Source: Leptobacterium_A meishanense (GTDB lineage Bacteria > Bacteroidota > Bacteroidia > Flavobacteriales > Flavobacteriaceae). Taken from it: a stretch of DNA of 64,000 nt. This document shows, piece after piece, positions 1 through 7,908 of this stretch (position 1 is the first letter of the stretch; every line of letters begins with the position of its first letter). The notes below the pieces were generated by a model. That model did no database searches. It saw only the letters and a list, made by a program, of their open reading frames with translations, and was not told the DNA's origin. The position numbers and the translations under genes were made by a program. Location of the stretch: contig NZ_JBBEXE010000006.1 in the NCBI RefSeq assembly GCF_037645805.1, forward strand, positions 62,001-126,000, read 5' to 3'.

Positions 1-1286
1 GCATATTTGATATTTGCTTCTTCATCAAACCGGGCTTGCAGTTCAATTTGTACAGTTACTTTTTTTCCATTTTTAGCTGCATTGATGAGCGAGTTGGCTA
101 CATGTGATATTTTTGCCAAACGGTATACGGTTATTTTGATCGTTTTTACTTTTGGGTCTAATGCTGCTTCCCTTAGAAATTTCACCACGTACGAAAAGGT
201 ATGGTACGGTGCAAACTGCAAATAGTCCTTTTGTGTAATTTTTTCGAATAAACTCCCTTGTAAATTAAGCCCGGCAATGGGTAAAGGCACATATGGTTTG
301 TACAGTAAATCTTTTCTTTCCAAGCTGGGAAACTTCATATAATCGCGCCTATTATGATAGCGGCCACCAGGAATTACGCTATCCGTATCATCAATTCCCA
401 TTTTATCCATTAAGAATTTTAAGGTGTCTTTGGCTATCTCCTTATCATAAACAAAACGTACAGGCTCACTAATTTTCCTTCCCTGCACACTGGTTGATAT
501 TTTTTCAATGAAGCTCTTACTCAAATCATTATCGATATCTAGCTCTGCATCACGCGTTATTTTTATCATATGTGCAGAAAGTGATTCGTAATTAAAGACA
601 CTGAATATATTGCGGAGACAATATCTGATCAGGTCATCTAGCATCATGATGTAATTTTTATCTCCTTCCTTTGGCAATACTACAAAACGGTCTATGGTCC
701 GGGGGATTTCTATTAAAGCATAAGCACTGTTTTTTTGAGTGGATGAGCTTATTATCCTTTTTAATCCGGAAGGTCGCTCTCCGTTTTTCAGGACAATTTT
801 AACTGCTAAATAGGCTGCACTGTCTTTTAAAAGAGGGAATTCTGCCAATTCATTGAGGATAATTGTCATCAATGCAGGGCTTACTTTTTGTGTAAAATAT
901 TCTTTTAAAAAGCTACTTTGAGATGGTGTTACTTCTGTTTCATCAATTAAAAAAATGTTTTCCTCTCTAAGTTTTTCTTCAATAGCACTCAATATAGTAA
1001 GGCTTTCTGCCTGTTGTTTAATAACTATTTGCGTGATATCTTCCAATAAATCCTTGGCGTTGGCACCTCCTAAAACACTTTTCCCTTTTTTCCCTGCTAA
1101 AGCAATTCGTTTTACTGTGGCATAGCGCACCTTAAAAAACTCATCTAAGTTATTGGAAAAAATCCCTATAAAACGTAATCGCTCTATCAGTGGCACTGTT
1201 TCATCCGCAGCTTCTTGAAGCACCCGGGCATTGAAATGCAACCAGCTGATCTCCCTATTGATGTATTGATTTTTAATTTCGTCCAT
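1..1286 (-). CDS. ppk1: Polyphosphate kinase 1, N-terminal 428 residues (cut by window edge)
   Basis: PPK1 polymerises the gamma-phosphate of ATP into inorganic polyphosphate. The reading frame runs leftward from an ATG at 1286-1284. It begins MDEIKNQYINREISWLHFN, with the family's N-terminal RExSWLxFN signature, followed by NLDEFFKVR. The last visible part has the motifs YRLAK and ARFDEEANI of the first catalytic phospholipase-D-like domain. Full-length PPK1 is about 690 residues, so the second half, including the catalytic histidines, lies beyond position 1. The start ATG shares one base with the stop codon of the SixA-like gene (TAATG), so the two are probably translationally coupled. The identification is firm; only the C-terminus is unseen. 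Confidence 0.95.
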   Translation of the reverse strand, partial: MDEIKNQYINREISWLHFNARVLQEAADETVPLIERLRFIGIFSNNLDEFFKVRYATVKRIALAGKKGKSVLGGANAKDLLEDITQIVIKQQAESLTILSAIEEKLREENIFLIDETEVTPSQSSFLKEYFTQKVSPALMTIILNELAEFPLLKDSAAYLAVKIVLKNGERPSGLKRIISSSTQKNSAYALIEIPRTIDRFVVLPKEGDKNYIMMLDDLIRYCLRNIFSVFNYESLSAHMIKITRDAELDIDNDLSKSFIEKISTSVQGRKISEPVRFVYDKEIAKDTLKFLMDKMGIDDTDSVIPGGRYHNRRDYMKFPSLERKDLLYKPYVPLPIAGLNLQGSLFEKITQKDYLQFAPYHTFSYVVKFLREAALDPKVKTIKITVYRLAKISHVANSLINAAKNGKKVTVQIELQARFDEEANIKY

Positions 1287-1771
1287 TACCGTAAGCTCTT
1301 TGGGAATATCGTTTTAATAGTTTTTCCTTTGGTTATGTTCACCCATTCTTGTTCTTTAAAATCTACCACTACCACTCCACTTGTTTTTACATTGTCAATA
1401 TACTGGTGTCCCAATTCATTTGCGATGAAAGTAAGTGCATCATTATGGCCAAAAATCAATACTGTGCGATATGTTTCAGGTATTGATTTTAGAAGCGACA
1501 TAACCTTATTTCCACTAAAGTCATACAAATTTTTAACGATTTGAAGTTTAGCAAATGGAATGTCTAAGTTTCTCAAAAAAATCATGCACGTATGTAATGC
1601 ACGATTTGCTGGGCTCGAAAAAACTACATCTACTCCTTGTGTATATTCTTTAATTGCTGATGCTACTATATGGGCATCATTTATACCACGTTCCATCAGT
1701 GGCCGGTCTTTATCATTTACTTCATATTCCCATGAGGATTTGGCATGTCTTACTATGATAAGTCTTTTCAT
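1286..1771 (-). CDS. sixA: SixA-type phosphohistidine phosphatase (histidine phosphatase superfamily)
   Basis: 161 residues. The N-terminal RHA motif (residues 8-10, with nucleophile His9), Arg57 in SSPANRA and the second catalytic His109 in FGHNDAL are the diagnostic residues of the short SixA branch of histidine phosphatases. Family members remove phosphate from phosphohistidine (E. coli SixA acts on the PTS/HPt relay), but the substrate here cannot be read from sequence. It is a soluble cytoplasmic protein with no signal peptide. It is followed with a one-base overlap by ppk1 and preceded by pdxH with a 2-nt gap, so it sits inside a tight operon. Pairing with ppk1 suggests a role in phosphate metabolism; that is inference. 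Confidence 0.88.
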   Translation of the reverse strand: MKRLIIVRHAKSSWEYEVNDKDRPLMERGINDAHIVASAIKEYTQGVDVVFSSPANRALHTCMIFLRNLDIPFAKLQIVKNLYDFSGNKVMSLLKSIPETYRTVLIFGHNDALTFIANELGHQYIDNVKTSGVVVVDFKEQEWVNITKGKTIKTIFPKSLR

Positions 1772-1773
1772 TT

Positions 1774-2421
1774 CTAAGGTGCTAAACGTTCATATTCCCA
1801 ATCTAACTTATCTGTTAATACATAGCGTATCCGGTCATGAAGCCGATTAGGTCTTCCCTGCCAAAACTCTATGGAAACCGGTTTTATCAAATAGCCTCCC
1901 CAATGTTCCGGACGTGGGATTTCCTTTCCTTTATATAGCGTGCTTAACTCTTCTAATTTATACTCCAAAACATCACGAGATGGTATTGTTTCACTTTGGT
2001 TGGAAGCAATAGCTGCTAATTTACTCCCTTCTGGACGCGATTCAAAATACCCATCGGAAAGATTGGTCGCTATTCTCTCAGCAGTGCCTTTTATAATAAC
2101 CTGTCGCTCTGCATTCGGCCAAAAAAAAGATAAACAGACATTCGGGTTTGTTGCAATAGCCTTTCCTTTCTCACTTTTGTAATTGGTATAAAAAATGAAC
2201 CCTTCATAGGTATACTTCTTTAAAAGAACGACACGTGTTTTAGGAAAGCCATCTAACCCAATAGTGGCAATTTGCATAGCATTGGCCTCGTCAGTACCTC
2301 CCAACTTTTCTACTTCATAGAACCACTTCTGGAATAGCTCCATAGGGTTTTCAGGGATATCCGTTTCTAGAAGTTCGTTCTTCTGATAGGATTTTCTGTA
2401 ATTGCTTAAATCGCTTTCCAT
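1774..2421 (-). CDS. pdxH: Pyridoxamine/pyridoxine 5'-phosphate oxidase
   Basis: 215 residues, the usual size. This FMN enzyme oxidises pyridoxine or pyridoxamine 5'-phosphate to pyridoxal phosphate, the last step of vitamin B6 synthesis and salvage. Visible landmarks are the substrate/FMN segment around TRVVLLKKY, YTNYKSEKGK, SFFWPNAERQVIIKG, and the conserved C-terminus EFWQGRPNRLHDR. It is cytoplasmic. It sits 69 nt downstream of rnz and 2 nt upstream of sixA, so it is probably the first gene of a pdxH-sixA-ppk1 unit or part of a longer run starting at pyrR. Confidence 0.95.
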   Translation of the reverse strand: MESDLSNYRKSYQKNELLETDIPENPMELFQKWFYEVEKLGGTDEANAMQIATIGLDGFPKTRVVLLKKYTYEGFIFYTNYKSEKGKAIATNPNVCLSFFWPNAERQVIIKGTAERIATNLSDGYFESRPEGSKLAAIASNQSETIPSRDVLEYKLEELSTLYKGKEIPRPEHWGGYLIKPVSIEFWQGRPNRLHDRIRYVLTDKLDWEYERLAP

Positions 2422-2490
2422 ACTCCGGGTTTACAAATTGCAATTTACAAGATAATGAGAGGATGTAAAAGTGATATGAAAAAAGTTTGC

Positions 2491-3396
2491 TTAAAATTCA
2501 AATTCTTTTCCGTCATCTGCCAATAAAACATTCTTAAATACCGTTTGTGCCTCTTTTTTAAACACGTCTATTGTATCATAGCGGGTAGAAAAATGCCCTA
2601 GAATAAGCGTGTTAACAGCTGCCTGATGTGCTATTTGGGCTGCTTGTTCAGCAGTTGCATGCTTGGTTTGCGAGGCTAAATGCTCATGTTGGTTTAAAAA
2701 AGTAGCCTCATGGTACAATACTTCTACATTTTTGATCAAAGGGATCATTTCAGGATGGTATGCCGTATCACTACAATATGCATAGCTCTTTGGCGGCGGT
2801 GGGTCATAAGTGAGTGTTTTGTTAGGTATTACTTGTCCATTATCCAAAGTAATATCTTTTCCGTTTTTTATATTCTGATAATATACTTTGTCAATTTCAT
2901 AATTCAGCACTGCATCCATATTTAATTTTCGTTCTCTAGGCTTTTCTTTGAACAAAAACCCATTGGTATATACTCTATGGTTGAGCGGAATTGTCTGGAC
3001 AGTCACTTTTTTATCTTCAAAAACAAGTTTGGTTTCTTTTGAATTCAGCTCATGGAAAATAAGTGGATAGTTTGTCCACGAATCCCCTAATTTTAACAAT
3101 AATGTAATCGCTTCTTTTATTCCTTTAGGCCCATAAATATGCAGCGCTTTTTCCCTTCCCAATAACCGAAATGTAGCAATTAATCCCGGTAATCCAAAAA
3201 TATGATCCCCGTGTAAGTGTGAAATAAAAATATGTTGTATCCTAGAAAATTTTATCTTTTGCTTTCTTAGTTGCACCTGTGTCCCTTCCCCACAATCAAT
3301 TAAAAATAAATGGTTTTTCATTTCTAAAACCTGTGCTGTCGGGTTCTTAAAAGTACGGGGGGTTGCTGAGTAACAACCTAGGATCGTTAACTTCAT
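2491..3396 (-). CDS. rnz: Ribonuclease Z (tRNA 3'-end endonuclease)
   Basis: 301 residues, the length of the short bacterial RNase Z. It is a zinc-dependent metallo-beta-lactamase-fold nuclease that removes 3' trailers from tRNA precursors. The zinc motif HLHGDH is at residues 60-65. Further ligand segments are LYHEATF, SDTAYHPE and the HFSTRY motif near the C-terminus (GHFSTRYD). It lies 27 nt downstream of the small STAS-like gene and is probably co-transcribed with it. Nothing unusual in length or motifs. Confidence 0.94.
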   Translation of the reverse strand: MKLTILGCYSATPRTFKNPTAQVLEMKNHLFLIDCGEGTQVQLRKQKIKFSRIQHIFISHLHGDHIFGLPGLIATFRLLGREKALHIYGPKGIKEAITLLLKLGDSWTNYPLIFHELNSKETKLVFEDKKVTVQTIPLNHRVYTNGFLFKEKPRERKLNMDAVLNYEIDKVYYQNIKNGKDITLDNGQVIPNKTLTYDPPPPKSYAYCSDTAYHPEMIPLIKNVEVLYHEATFLNQHEHLASQTKHATAEQAAQIAHQAAVNTLILGHFSTRYDTIDVFKKEAQTVFKNVLLADDGKEFEF

Positions 3397-3423
3397 TTTT
3401 TTAGCATGAAATTTTTATAGGTT

Positions 3424-3756
3424 TTAAAAACCCAAGTCGCGCTCTATTTCTTCCATTTCAATAACATCATGCGCTTCTTGTATTGTTGGCACTACTATGA
3501 GCATATCGGGAAGCTCCTCATACGTAATTTTATCAGTAACCATCACAAATGATTTTTTATGTTTTTTGTGTGCTTCAGAAAGCTGTAAAAAAGCTGCTAT
3601 GGTTTCCTGTTCAAAAGCGTCAAATGAAAAAAGGTTCAGTATAATATGATCATTCTTAAATTCAGGATACGATGCTTTATACTTAGACAAGAACGTTTCT
3701 ATAGAGCCCGGTTCTTTTGTAATAATTGTGGTATTTCCTTGCTTGTCAAAAACCAT
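3424..3756 (-). CDS. Small conserved protein upstream of rnz, STAS-like fold suspected
   Basis: 110 residues, no signal peptide or membrane segment. The pattern of alternating beta and alpha stretches (IILNLFSFDAF, then an amphipathic helix, then SFVMVTDK and MLIVVPT) resembles the small STAS/anti-sigma-antagonist fold. The acidic C-terminus EMEEIERDLGF is typical of a protein I remember next to rnz in many flavobacteria, where it is sometimes mislabelled ribonuclease Z. It has no metallo-beta-lactamase motif of its own, so it is not a nuclease. The gap to pyrB upstream is 4 nt and to rnz downstream 27 nt. The function is unknown and the fold assignment is a visual guess. Confidence 0.6.
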   Translation of the reverse strand: MVFDKQGNTTIITKEPGSIETFLSKYKASYPEFKNDHIILNLFSFDAFEQETIAAFLQLSEAHKKHKKSFVMVTDKITYEELPDMLIVVPTIQEAHDVIEMEEIERDLGF

Positions 3757-3760
3757 TTCA

Positions 3761-4687
3761 CTATTTAATTTTTGATGCTAAAAGGTAAATGACCGCCATC
3801 CGTATAGCTACTCCGTTCTCTACCTGGTTCAGGATAATTGCTTGCTTGGAATCAGCCACATCGCTCGTAATTTCTACTCCCCTGTTAATAGGTCCCGGGT
3901 GCATAATTACAATCTCTTTGTTCAACGAATCTAATAATGCTTTGTTTACCCCATATTGTTGTGTGTATTCCCTCGTGGATGGGAAATAACTGATATCCAT
4001 TCGTTCATTTTGTACACGTAGCATATTGGCTACATCACACCATTCCAATGCCTTTCTCAAATTTGTTTCTACTTCAACTCCTAAAGAGGCAATATGTTTT
4101 GGGATAAGTGTTTTGGGACCACACACTTTTATATTGGCACCTTGCAGTTTTAATGCAAATATATTAGAGAGTGCAACCCTGGAATGTAGAATATCCCCAA
4201 CAATGACAATATTTTTTCCACCAACTTCTCCCAGACGTTCTCTTATGGAATATGAATCTAACAATGCCTGGGTAGGGTGTTCATGCGCCCCGTCACCAGC
4301 ATTTACAATACTGGCATTTACATGTTTAGATAGAAAAACGCCTGCTCCAGGATTAGGGTGCCGCATTACAATCATGTCTACTTTCATAGACAGGATGTTG
4401 TTGACCGTATCGATAAGGGTTTCTCCTTTTTTTACGGAAGATTGTGATGCTGAAAAATTGATAATGTCTGCTGAAAGCCGCTTTTCAGCCAGCTCAAAGG
4501 AAAGCTTGGTACGTGTGCTATTTTCAAAGAATAAATTGGCTATCGTAATATCTCTTAATGAGGGAACTTTCTTTATAGAGCGGTTGATGACTTCTTTAAA
4601 ATGATCAGCTGTTTCAAAAATAAGCTGTATATCCTGTTTTTTCAGGTATTTTATTCCTAATAAGTGGTTGACACTTAATTCACTCAT
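3761..4687 (-). CDS. pyrB: Aspartate carbamoyltransferase catalytic chain
   Basis: 308 residues, full length for the catalytic chain. It condenses carbamoyl phosphate and aspartate to N-carbamoyl-aspartate, the committed step of pyrimidine synthesis. The carbamoyl-phosphate loop NSTRTKLSFE is at about residues 56-65, and HPTQALLD begins at His137. DILHSRVALSN and the C-terminal HPGPINRG are also present. No pyrI regulatory subunit is next to it. Instead pyrR lies 7 nt upstream, the arrangement seen in PyrR-regulated pyr operons. Confidence 0.96.
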   Translation of the reverse strand: MSELSVNHLLGIKYLKKQDIQLIFETADHFKEVINRSIKKVPSLRDITIANLFFENSTRTKLSFELAEKRLSADIINFSASQSSVKKGETLIDTVNNILSMKVDMIVMRHPNPGAGVFLSKHVNASIVNAGDGAHEHPTQALLDSYSIRERLGEVGGKNIVIVGDILHSRVALSNIFALKLQGANIKVCGPKTLIPKHIASLGVEVETNLRKALEWCDVANMLRVQNERMDISYFPSTREYTQQYGVNKALLDSLNKEIVIMHPGPINRGVEITSDVADSKQAIILNQVENGVAIRMAVIYLLASKIK

Positions 4688-4694
4688 TATTGTG

Positions 4695-5234
4695 TTATTT
4701 ATTTATTAAATGAACCGCGTCTTCTCCGTCATTTTCTTTCCACATCACTTTTACTTTCTCTTCATTAATAGCATCTACTTGACGTCCCCGATAATCAGGT
4801 TGGATTGGCAAATGTCTACTGAACCTCCGGTCTATAAGCGTCAATAATTCAATCTCAGTAGGCCTTCCAAATGATTGTATGGCGGTTAATGCCGCACGTA
4901 TGCTCCTCCCGGTATATAATACATCATCTATAAAAACCACCTTTTTATTCTCTACTATAAAGTCTATATGGGTTTTATTGGCTTCTAACGTTTTCTCACC
5001 TCGACGGAAATCGTCTCTGTAAAAAGTAATATCCAAATAACCCAGTTGTATTGCTTTAATATGATATTCTTCCTTTAATATCCTGACCAAACGGTTAGCC
5101 AGATAAATACCTCTGGGTTGTATCCCAATGAGTACCGTATTTTTAAAATCGAGATGGTTTTCAATAAGTTGACATGCTAAGCGATGAAGGATGATATCAA
5201 TTTCTTTAGAAGAAAGCAGTACTTTTTGACTCAT
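4695..5234 (-). CDS. pyrR: Bifunctional pyr operon regulator / uracil phosphoribosyltransferase PyrR
   Basis: 179 residues, typical of PyrR. The PRPP-binding signature VVFIDDVLYTGRS occupies about residues 99-111, and IGIQPRGIYLA is the first phosphate-binding segment. In Bacillus, PyrR binds pyr mRNA in response to UMP and attenuates transcription, and it has weak uracil phosphoribosyltransferase activity. Here it is the first gene of the run and pyrB follows. I could not find a convincing PyrR anti-antiterminator hairpin in the 159-nt intergenic region, so the RNA-binding role is by family only. Confidence 0.93.
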   Translation of the reverse strand: MSQKVLLSSKEIDIILHRLACQLIENHLDFKNTVLIGIQPRGIYLANRLVRILKEEYHIKAIQLGYLDITFYRDDFRRGEKTLEANKTHIDFIVENKKVVFIDDVLYTGRSIRAALTAIQSFGRPTEIELLTLIDRRFSRHLPIQPDYRGRQVDAINEEKVKVMWKENDGEDAVHLINK

Positions 5235-5262
5235 AACGACAGTTCGAAACGTATGCAGGTTA

Positions 5263-5270
5263 CAAAAGTA
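5263..5270 (-). promoter_or_regulatory. Candidate -7 element for the pyrR-pyrB operon
   Basis: Read on the minus strand this is TACTTTTG, an exact match to the Bacteroidota -7 consensus TAnnTTTG, 28 nt upstream of the pyrR start codon. A good -33 TTG is not present at the 19-21 nt spacing, so the call rests on the -7 element alone. Confidence 0.45.
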
Positions 5271-5393
5271 CAGATTTTTAAGGAATATCCTCTATTACAT
5301 TCTTCATTAAAAAGAAAAGTTTAATTACGGACAATTGCTTTATTTGTATATTTACTAACCCCTATACTACAATCAAACTAAACACGCCTTCTA

Positions 5394-6626
5394 ATGTGCG
5401 ATACTTTTGTATTATTTAAAAACAATGCGGCTAATGAATCTTTTTTCGCCAAAAATTCAGACCGGGATCCCGGTGAACCACAAATCATCCAAAAAATAAC
5501 AGACGCAAAAGCTGATTTTAAAACAGCCTTTTTATTAGAAAAACTCTCAAAGTACACTAAAGGCCCATTCCAGCAATTAAAAAAAGTATTTCAAGAATTC
5601 AATCACCCATACGGGGCTATTATCTCAAGACCAATATGGATGTGGGGGGCTGAGATGGGCGTAAATGAAAAAGGGGTTTCTATTGGAAATGAAGCTGTGT
5701 TCTCCAAAGAAAAACAGAGTAAAGAAGGGTTGCTTGGGATGGACATCCTTCGACTGGCTCTTCATAATGGAGGAAGTGCTGAGGAAGCAGCAAATATCAT
5801 AATCAACCTAATTGAAATTTATGGCCAAGGGGGGAATGGGAGCTACTCGGGCACATTAAGGTACCATAACTCTTTTCTGATAAAAGATTTTGATAAAGCC
5901 ATCCTTGTTGAAACTTCCGGAAAAAACTGGGCCAAAAAAGAGATAACCGATTATGCTTCCATTTCGAATGCCTATAGTTTAAAAAATGATTATGAAGAAA
6001 GCAATTTATCAAATAAGGAGGTAAACTTCAAGAACCGTTTTGAACATAAATTTTTTGTGTTTTTCTCTAAAGGGGACCTTCGTCAAAAACACACTTGCAA
6101 TGCTGCAAGTAAAATAACCCATTTAAATGATGTTTTCACTACCCTAAGGTCACACATACGAAACGATGATAAAATAACCCACGGAATGAAATCAGTATGC
6201 GTGCATCCGGGAATACTAGTAAAATCAGAAACTACTAATTCTATGGTGGTCACCTATACGCATAATCAATTTGTTGTTTGGCATACTAGTACCCCTAATC
6301 CATGTGTTTCCTTGTATAAACCTTTAATTTGGGAGCTTTCTGATGATGACCTTCCCTGGTTGGAAACACCCAAATTAAGTCTGAAATATTTTAAGACCAA
6401 TAGATTGCTTTCTGAGAACTATGTGAAAAAACACCGTTATTTCTCAATGCATATAAAACAACAGCGCAACAAACTTGAAAATTCATTCATAAAATCTATT
6501 AATGAACATCTAACGGACCTGCAAGCACTAAAAAAAGCTATCCTTGCCTGTTATGAAAAAGAAACTGCATACGTTGATTCACAATTTCTTCAATATAAAA
6601 CCTTAAAAAGTGAAACAGTTCAGTAA
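5394..6626 (+). CDS. Secernin-like / peptidase C69 family Ntn hydrolase
   Basis: 410 residues. The protein starts MCDTFV. Cys2 would become the N-terminal nucleophile after removal of Met, as in secernins and C69 dipeptidases of the Ntn-hydrolase superfamily. Further family landmarks are FAKNSDRDPGEPQ, GAEMGVNEKGVSIGNEA, and the segment GLLGMDILRLALHNGGSAEEA. These enzymes hydrolyse amide bonds in peptides or acyl-amino compounds; the substrate here is unknown. There is no signal peptide, so it is cytoplasmic. The 3' end overlaps the next gene by 17 nt, which indicates one operon with the aminotransferase and the kinase-like protein. The region from about residue 330 on is helical and less conserved. 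Confidence 0.85.
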   Translation: MCDTFVLFKNNAANESFFAKNSDRDPGEPQIIQKITDAKADFKTAFLLEKLSKYTKGPFQQLKKVFQEFNHPYGAIISRPIWMWGAEMGVNEKGVSIGNEAVFSKEKQSKEGLLGMDILRLALHNGGSAEEAANIIINLIEIYGQGGNGSYSGTLRYHNSFLIKDFDKAILVETSGKNWAKKEITDYASISNAYSLKNDYEESNLSNKEVNFKNRFEHKFFVFFSKGDLRQKHTCNAASKITHLNDVFTTLRSHIRNDDKITHGMKSVCVHPGILVKSETTNSMVVTYTHNQFVVWHTSTPNPCVSLYKPLIWELSDDDLPWLETPKLSLKYFKTNRLLSENYVKKHRYFSMHIKQQRNKLENSFIKSINEHLTDLQALKKAILACYEKETAYVDSQFLQYKTLKSETVQ

Positions 6627-7902
6627 GAAAGAAAAGAAACAAATTATTGAAGATTTCCGCACGCACGTTTCCAGTGGAAAAGTGGCCATTTTCGAAAAAT
6701 ACAAGATGGACATTGTAATGGGCGAGCGTGAAGGGGTTTATTTTTGGGATATTACCGGAAGTAAAAAACTCATCAACTGTCATTCTAATGGAGGCGTCTT
6801 TAATTTGGGGCATCGAAATCCTAATGTTATTGCTTCTTTACATGAAGCTACCAAAGATTATGATATTGGTAACCATCACTTCATAAGTAACGGGCGAGCA
6901 GCATTAGCAAAAAAAATAGCTTCACTAACCCCAGGAGACCTTGACTGTACTGTTTTTGGGGTAAGCGGTGGAGAAGCCATTGATCTGGCCATAAAGCTGG
7001 CCCGGGGCTATACCAAGCGAAATGAAATTGTAAGTATTGAAGGAGGGTATCATGGGCATACCGGCTTTGCTTTAGCTGCAGGTGATGAAGCTTATAGGGC
7101 TCCTTTTGGAAAAATGTCACCCGGATTTATACAAGTTCCTTTTAATGATACGGCTGCTATGAAAAAAGTTATTACCGGAAATACAGCTGCCGTTATATTA
7201 GAAACTATCCCTGCTACCATGGGTATGGTGCTTCCTGATGAAGCATATTTAAAAAGCATTCGTAAGTTCTGTGATGAAACCGGAGCATTGTTAATTCTTG
7301 ACGAAGTACAATCAGGACTAGGGCGTACCGGAAAACTTTGGGCTTTTGAGTATTTTGACATTATCCCTGATATTTTTGTGGCCGGAAAAGGGCTCTCAGG
7401 AGGTATTTATCCTATTACTGCTACTGTATTCCGAACACATTTAGAATCATTTTTCAATGAACATCCTTTTATACATGTAAGTACTTTTGGGGGTTCTGAA
7501 ATTGGGGCGAAAGTTGCACTAAAAGTGCTCGAGTTATCATCAAACCCTACATTTCTGGATCATGTGAACGACATGGCAATTTTATTCAAGGAAGCAATGC
7601 AGAGATTACAAATTAAACATTCAAAATACATTAAAGGGTTTAATCAATTGGGGTTAATGATGGGGATCGTTTTTAAGGATGAAGACCTAGGGGTACTGTT
7701 TACCAAAGCAGCATATGAATGTGGGATGTTTGCTCTTTATTCTAACAATGATAAACGAATAACACAACTATTGCCTCCGTTAATTATTGAGGAGGAACAA
7801 GTCAATGAAGTTATTGACAAAATTGACAAGGCTACCCGAAAGCTTTCCTATTATAGAACCCTGCTCAGGGTAAAAAATGCTTTCGGCGAATTACTACCTT
7901 AA
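6610..7902 (+). CDS. Class III PLP-dependent aminotransferase
   Basis: 430 residues, full length for class III (ornithine/acetylornithine/4-aminobutyrate type). Landmarks are NLGHRNP, the phosphate-binding GVSGGEAIDLAIKLAR, GGYHGHTGFAL, the Asp231 cofactor-ring motif LILDEVQSGLGRTG, and the Schiff-base Lys260 in VAGKGLSGGIYP. The amino donor and acceptor cannot be inferred. It overlaps the secernin-like gene by 17 nt and is followed after 6 nt by the kinase-like gene. No argD, gabT or hemL neighbours support a primary-metabolism role. A role in a small biosynthetic or catabolic pathway shared with its two operon partners is inference. Confidence 0.93.
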   Translation: MKQFSKKEKKQIIEDFRTHVSSGKVAIFEKYKMDIVMGEREGVYFWDITGSKKLINCHSNGGVFNLGHRNPNVIASLHEATKDYDIGNHHFISNGRAALAKKIASLTPGDLDCTVFGVSGGEAIDLAIKLARGYTKRNEIVSIEGGYHGHTGFALAAGDEAYRAPFGKMSPGFIQVPFNDTAAMKKVITGNTAAVILETIPATMGMVLPDEAYLKSIRKFCDETGALLILDEVQSGLGRTGKLWAFEYFDIIPDIFVAGKGLSGGIYPITATVFRTHLESFFNEHPFIHVSTFGGSEIGAKVALKVLELSSNPTFLDHVNDMAILFKEAMQRLQIKHSKYIKGFNQLGLMMGIVFKDEDLGVLFTKAAYECGMFALYSNNDKRITQLLPPLIIEEEQVNEVIDKIDKATRKLSYYRTLLRVKNAFGELLP

Positions 7903-7908
7903 TGCATT

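Noticed and set aside
7..225. Plus-strand ORF at the left edge
   Set aside because: It is antisense to ppk1, whose reading frame is continuous from 1286 to the window edge with clear PPK1 motifs.
4026..4604. 192-codon plus-strand ORF inside pyrB
   Set aside because: It lies entirely antisense to pyrB, which has full family motifs; the ORF shows no recognisable domain.
5235..5393. PyrR-binding attenuator upstream of pyrR
   Set aside because: I could not find a stable terminator/antiterminator pair or the PyrR binding-loop pattern there; only a -7 element is seen.
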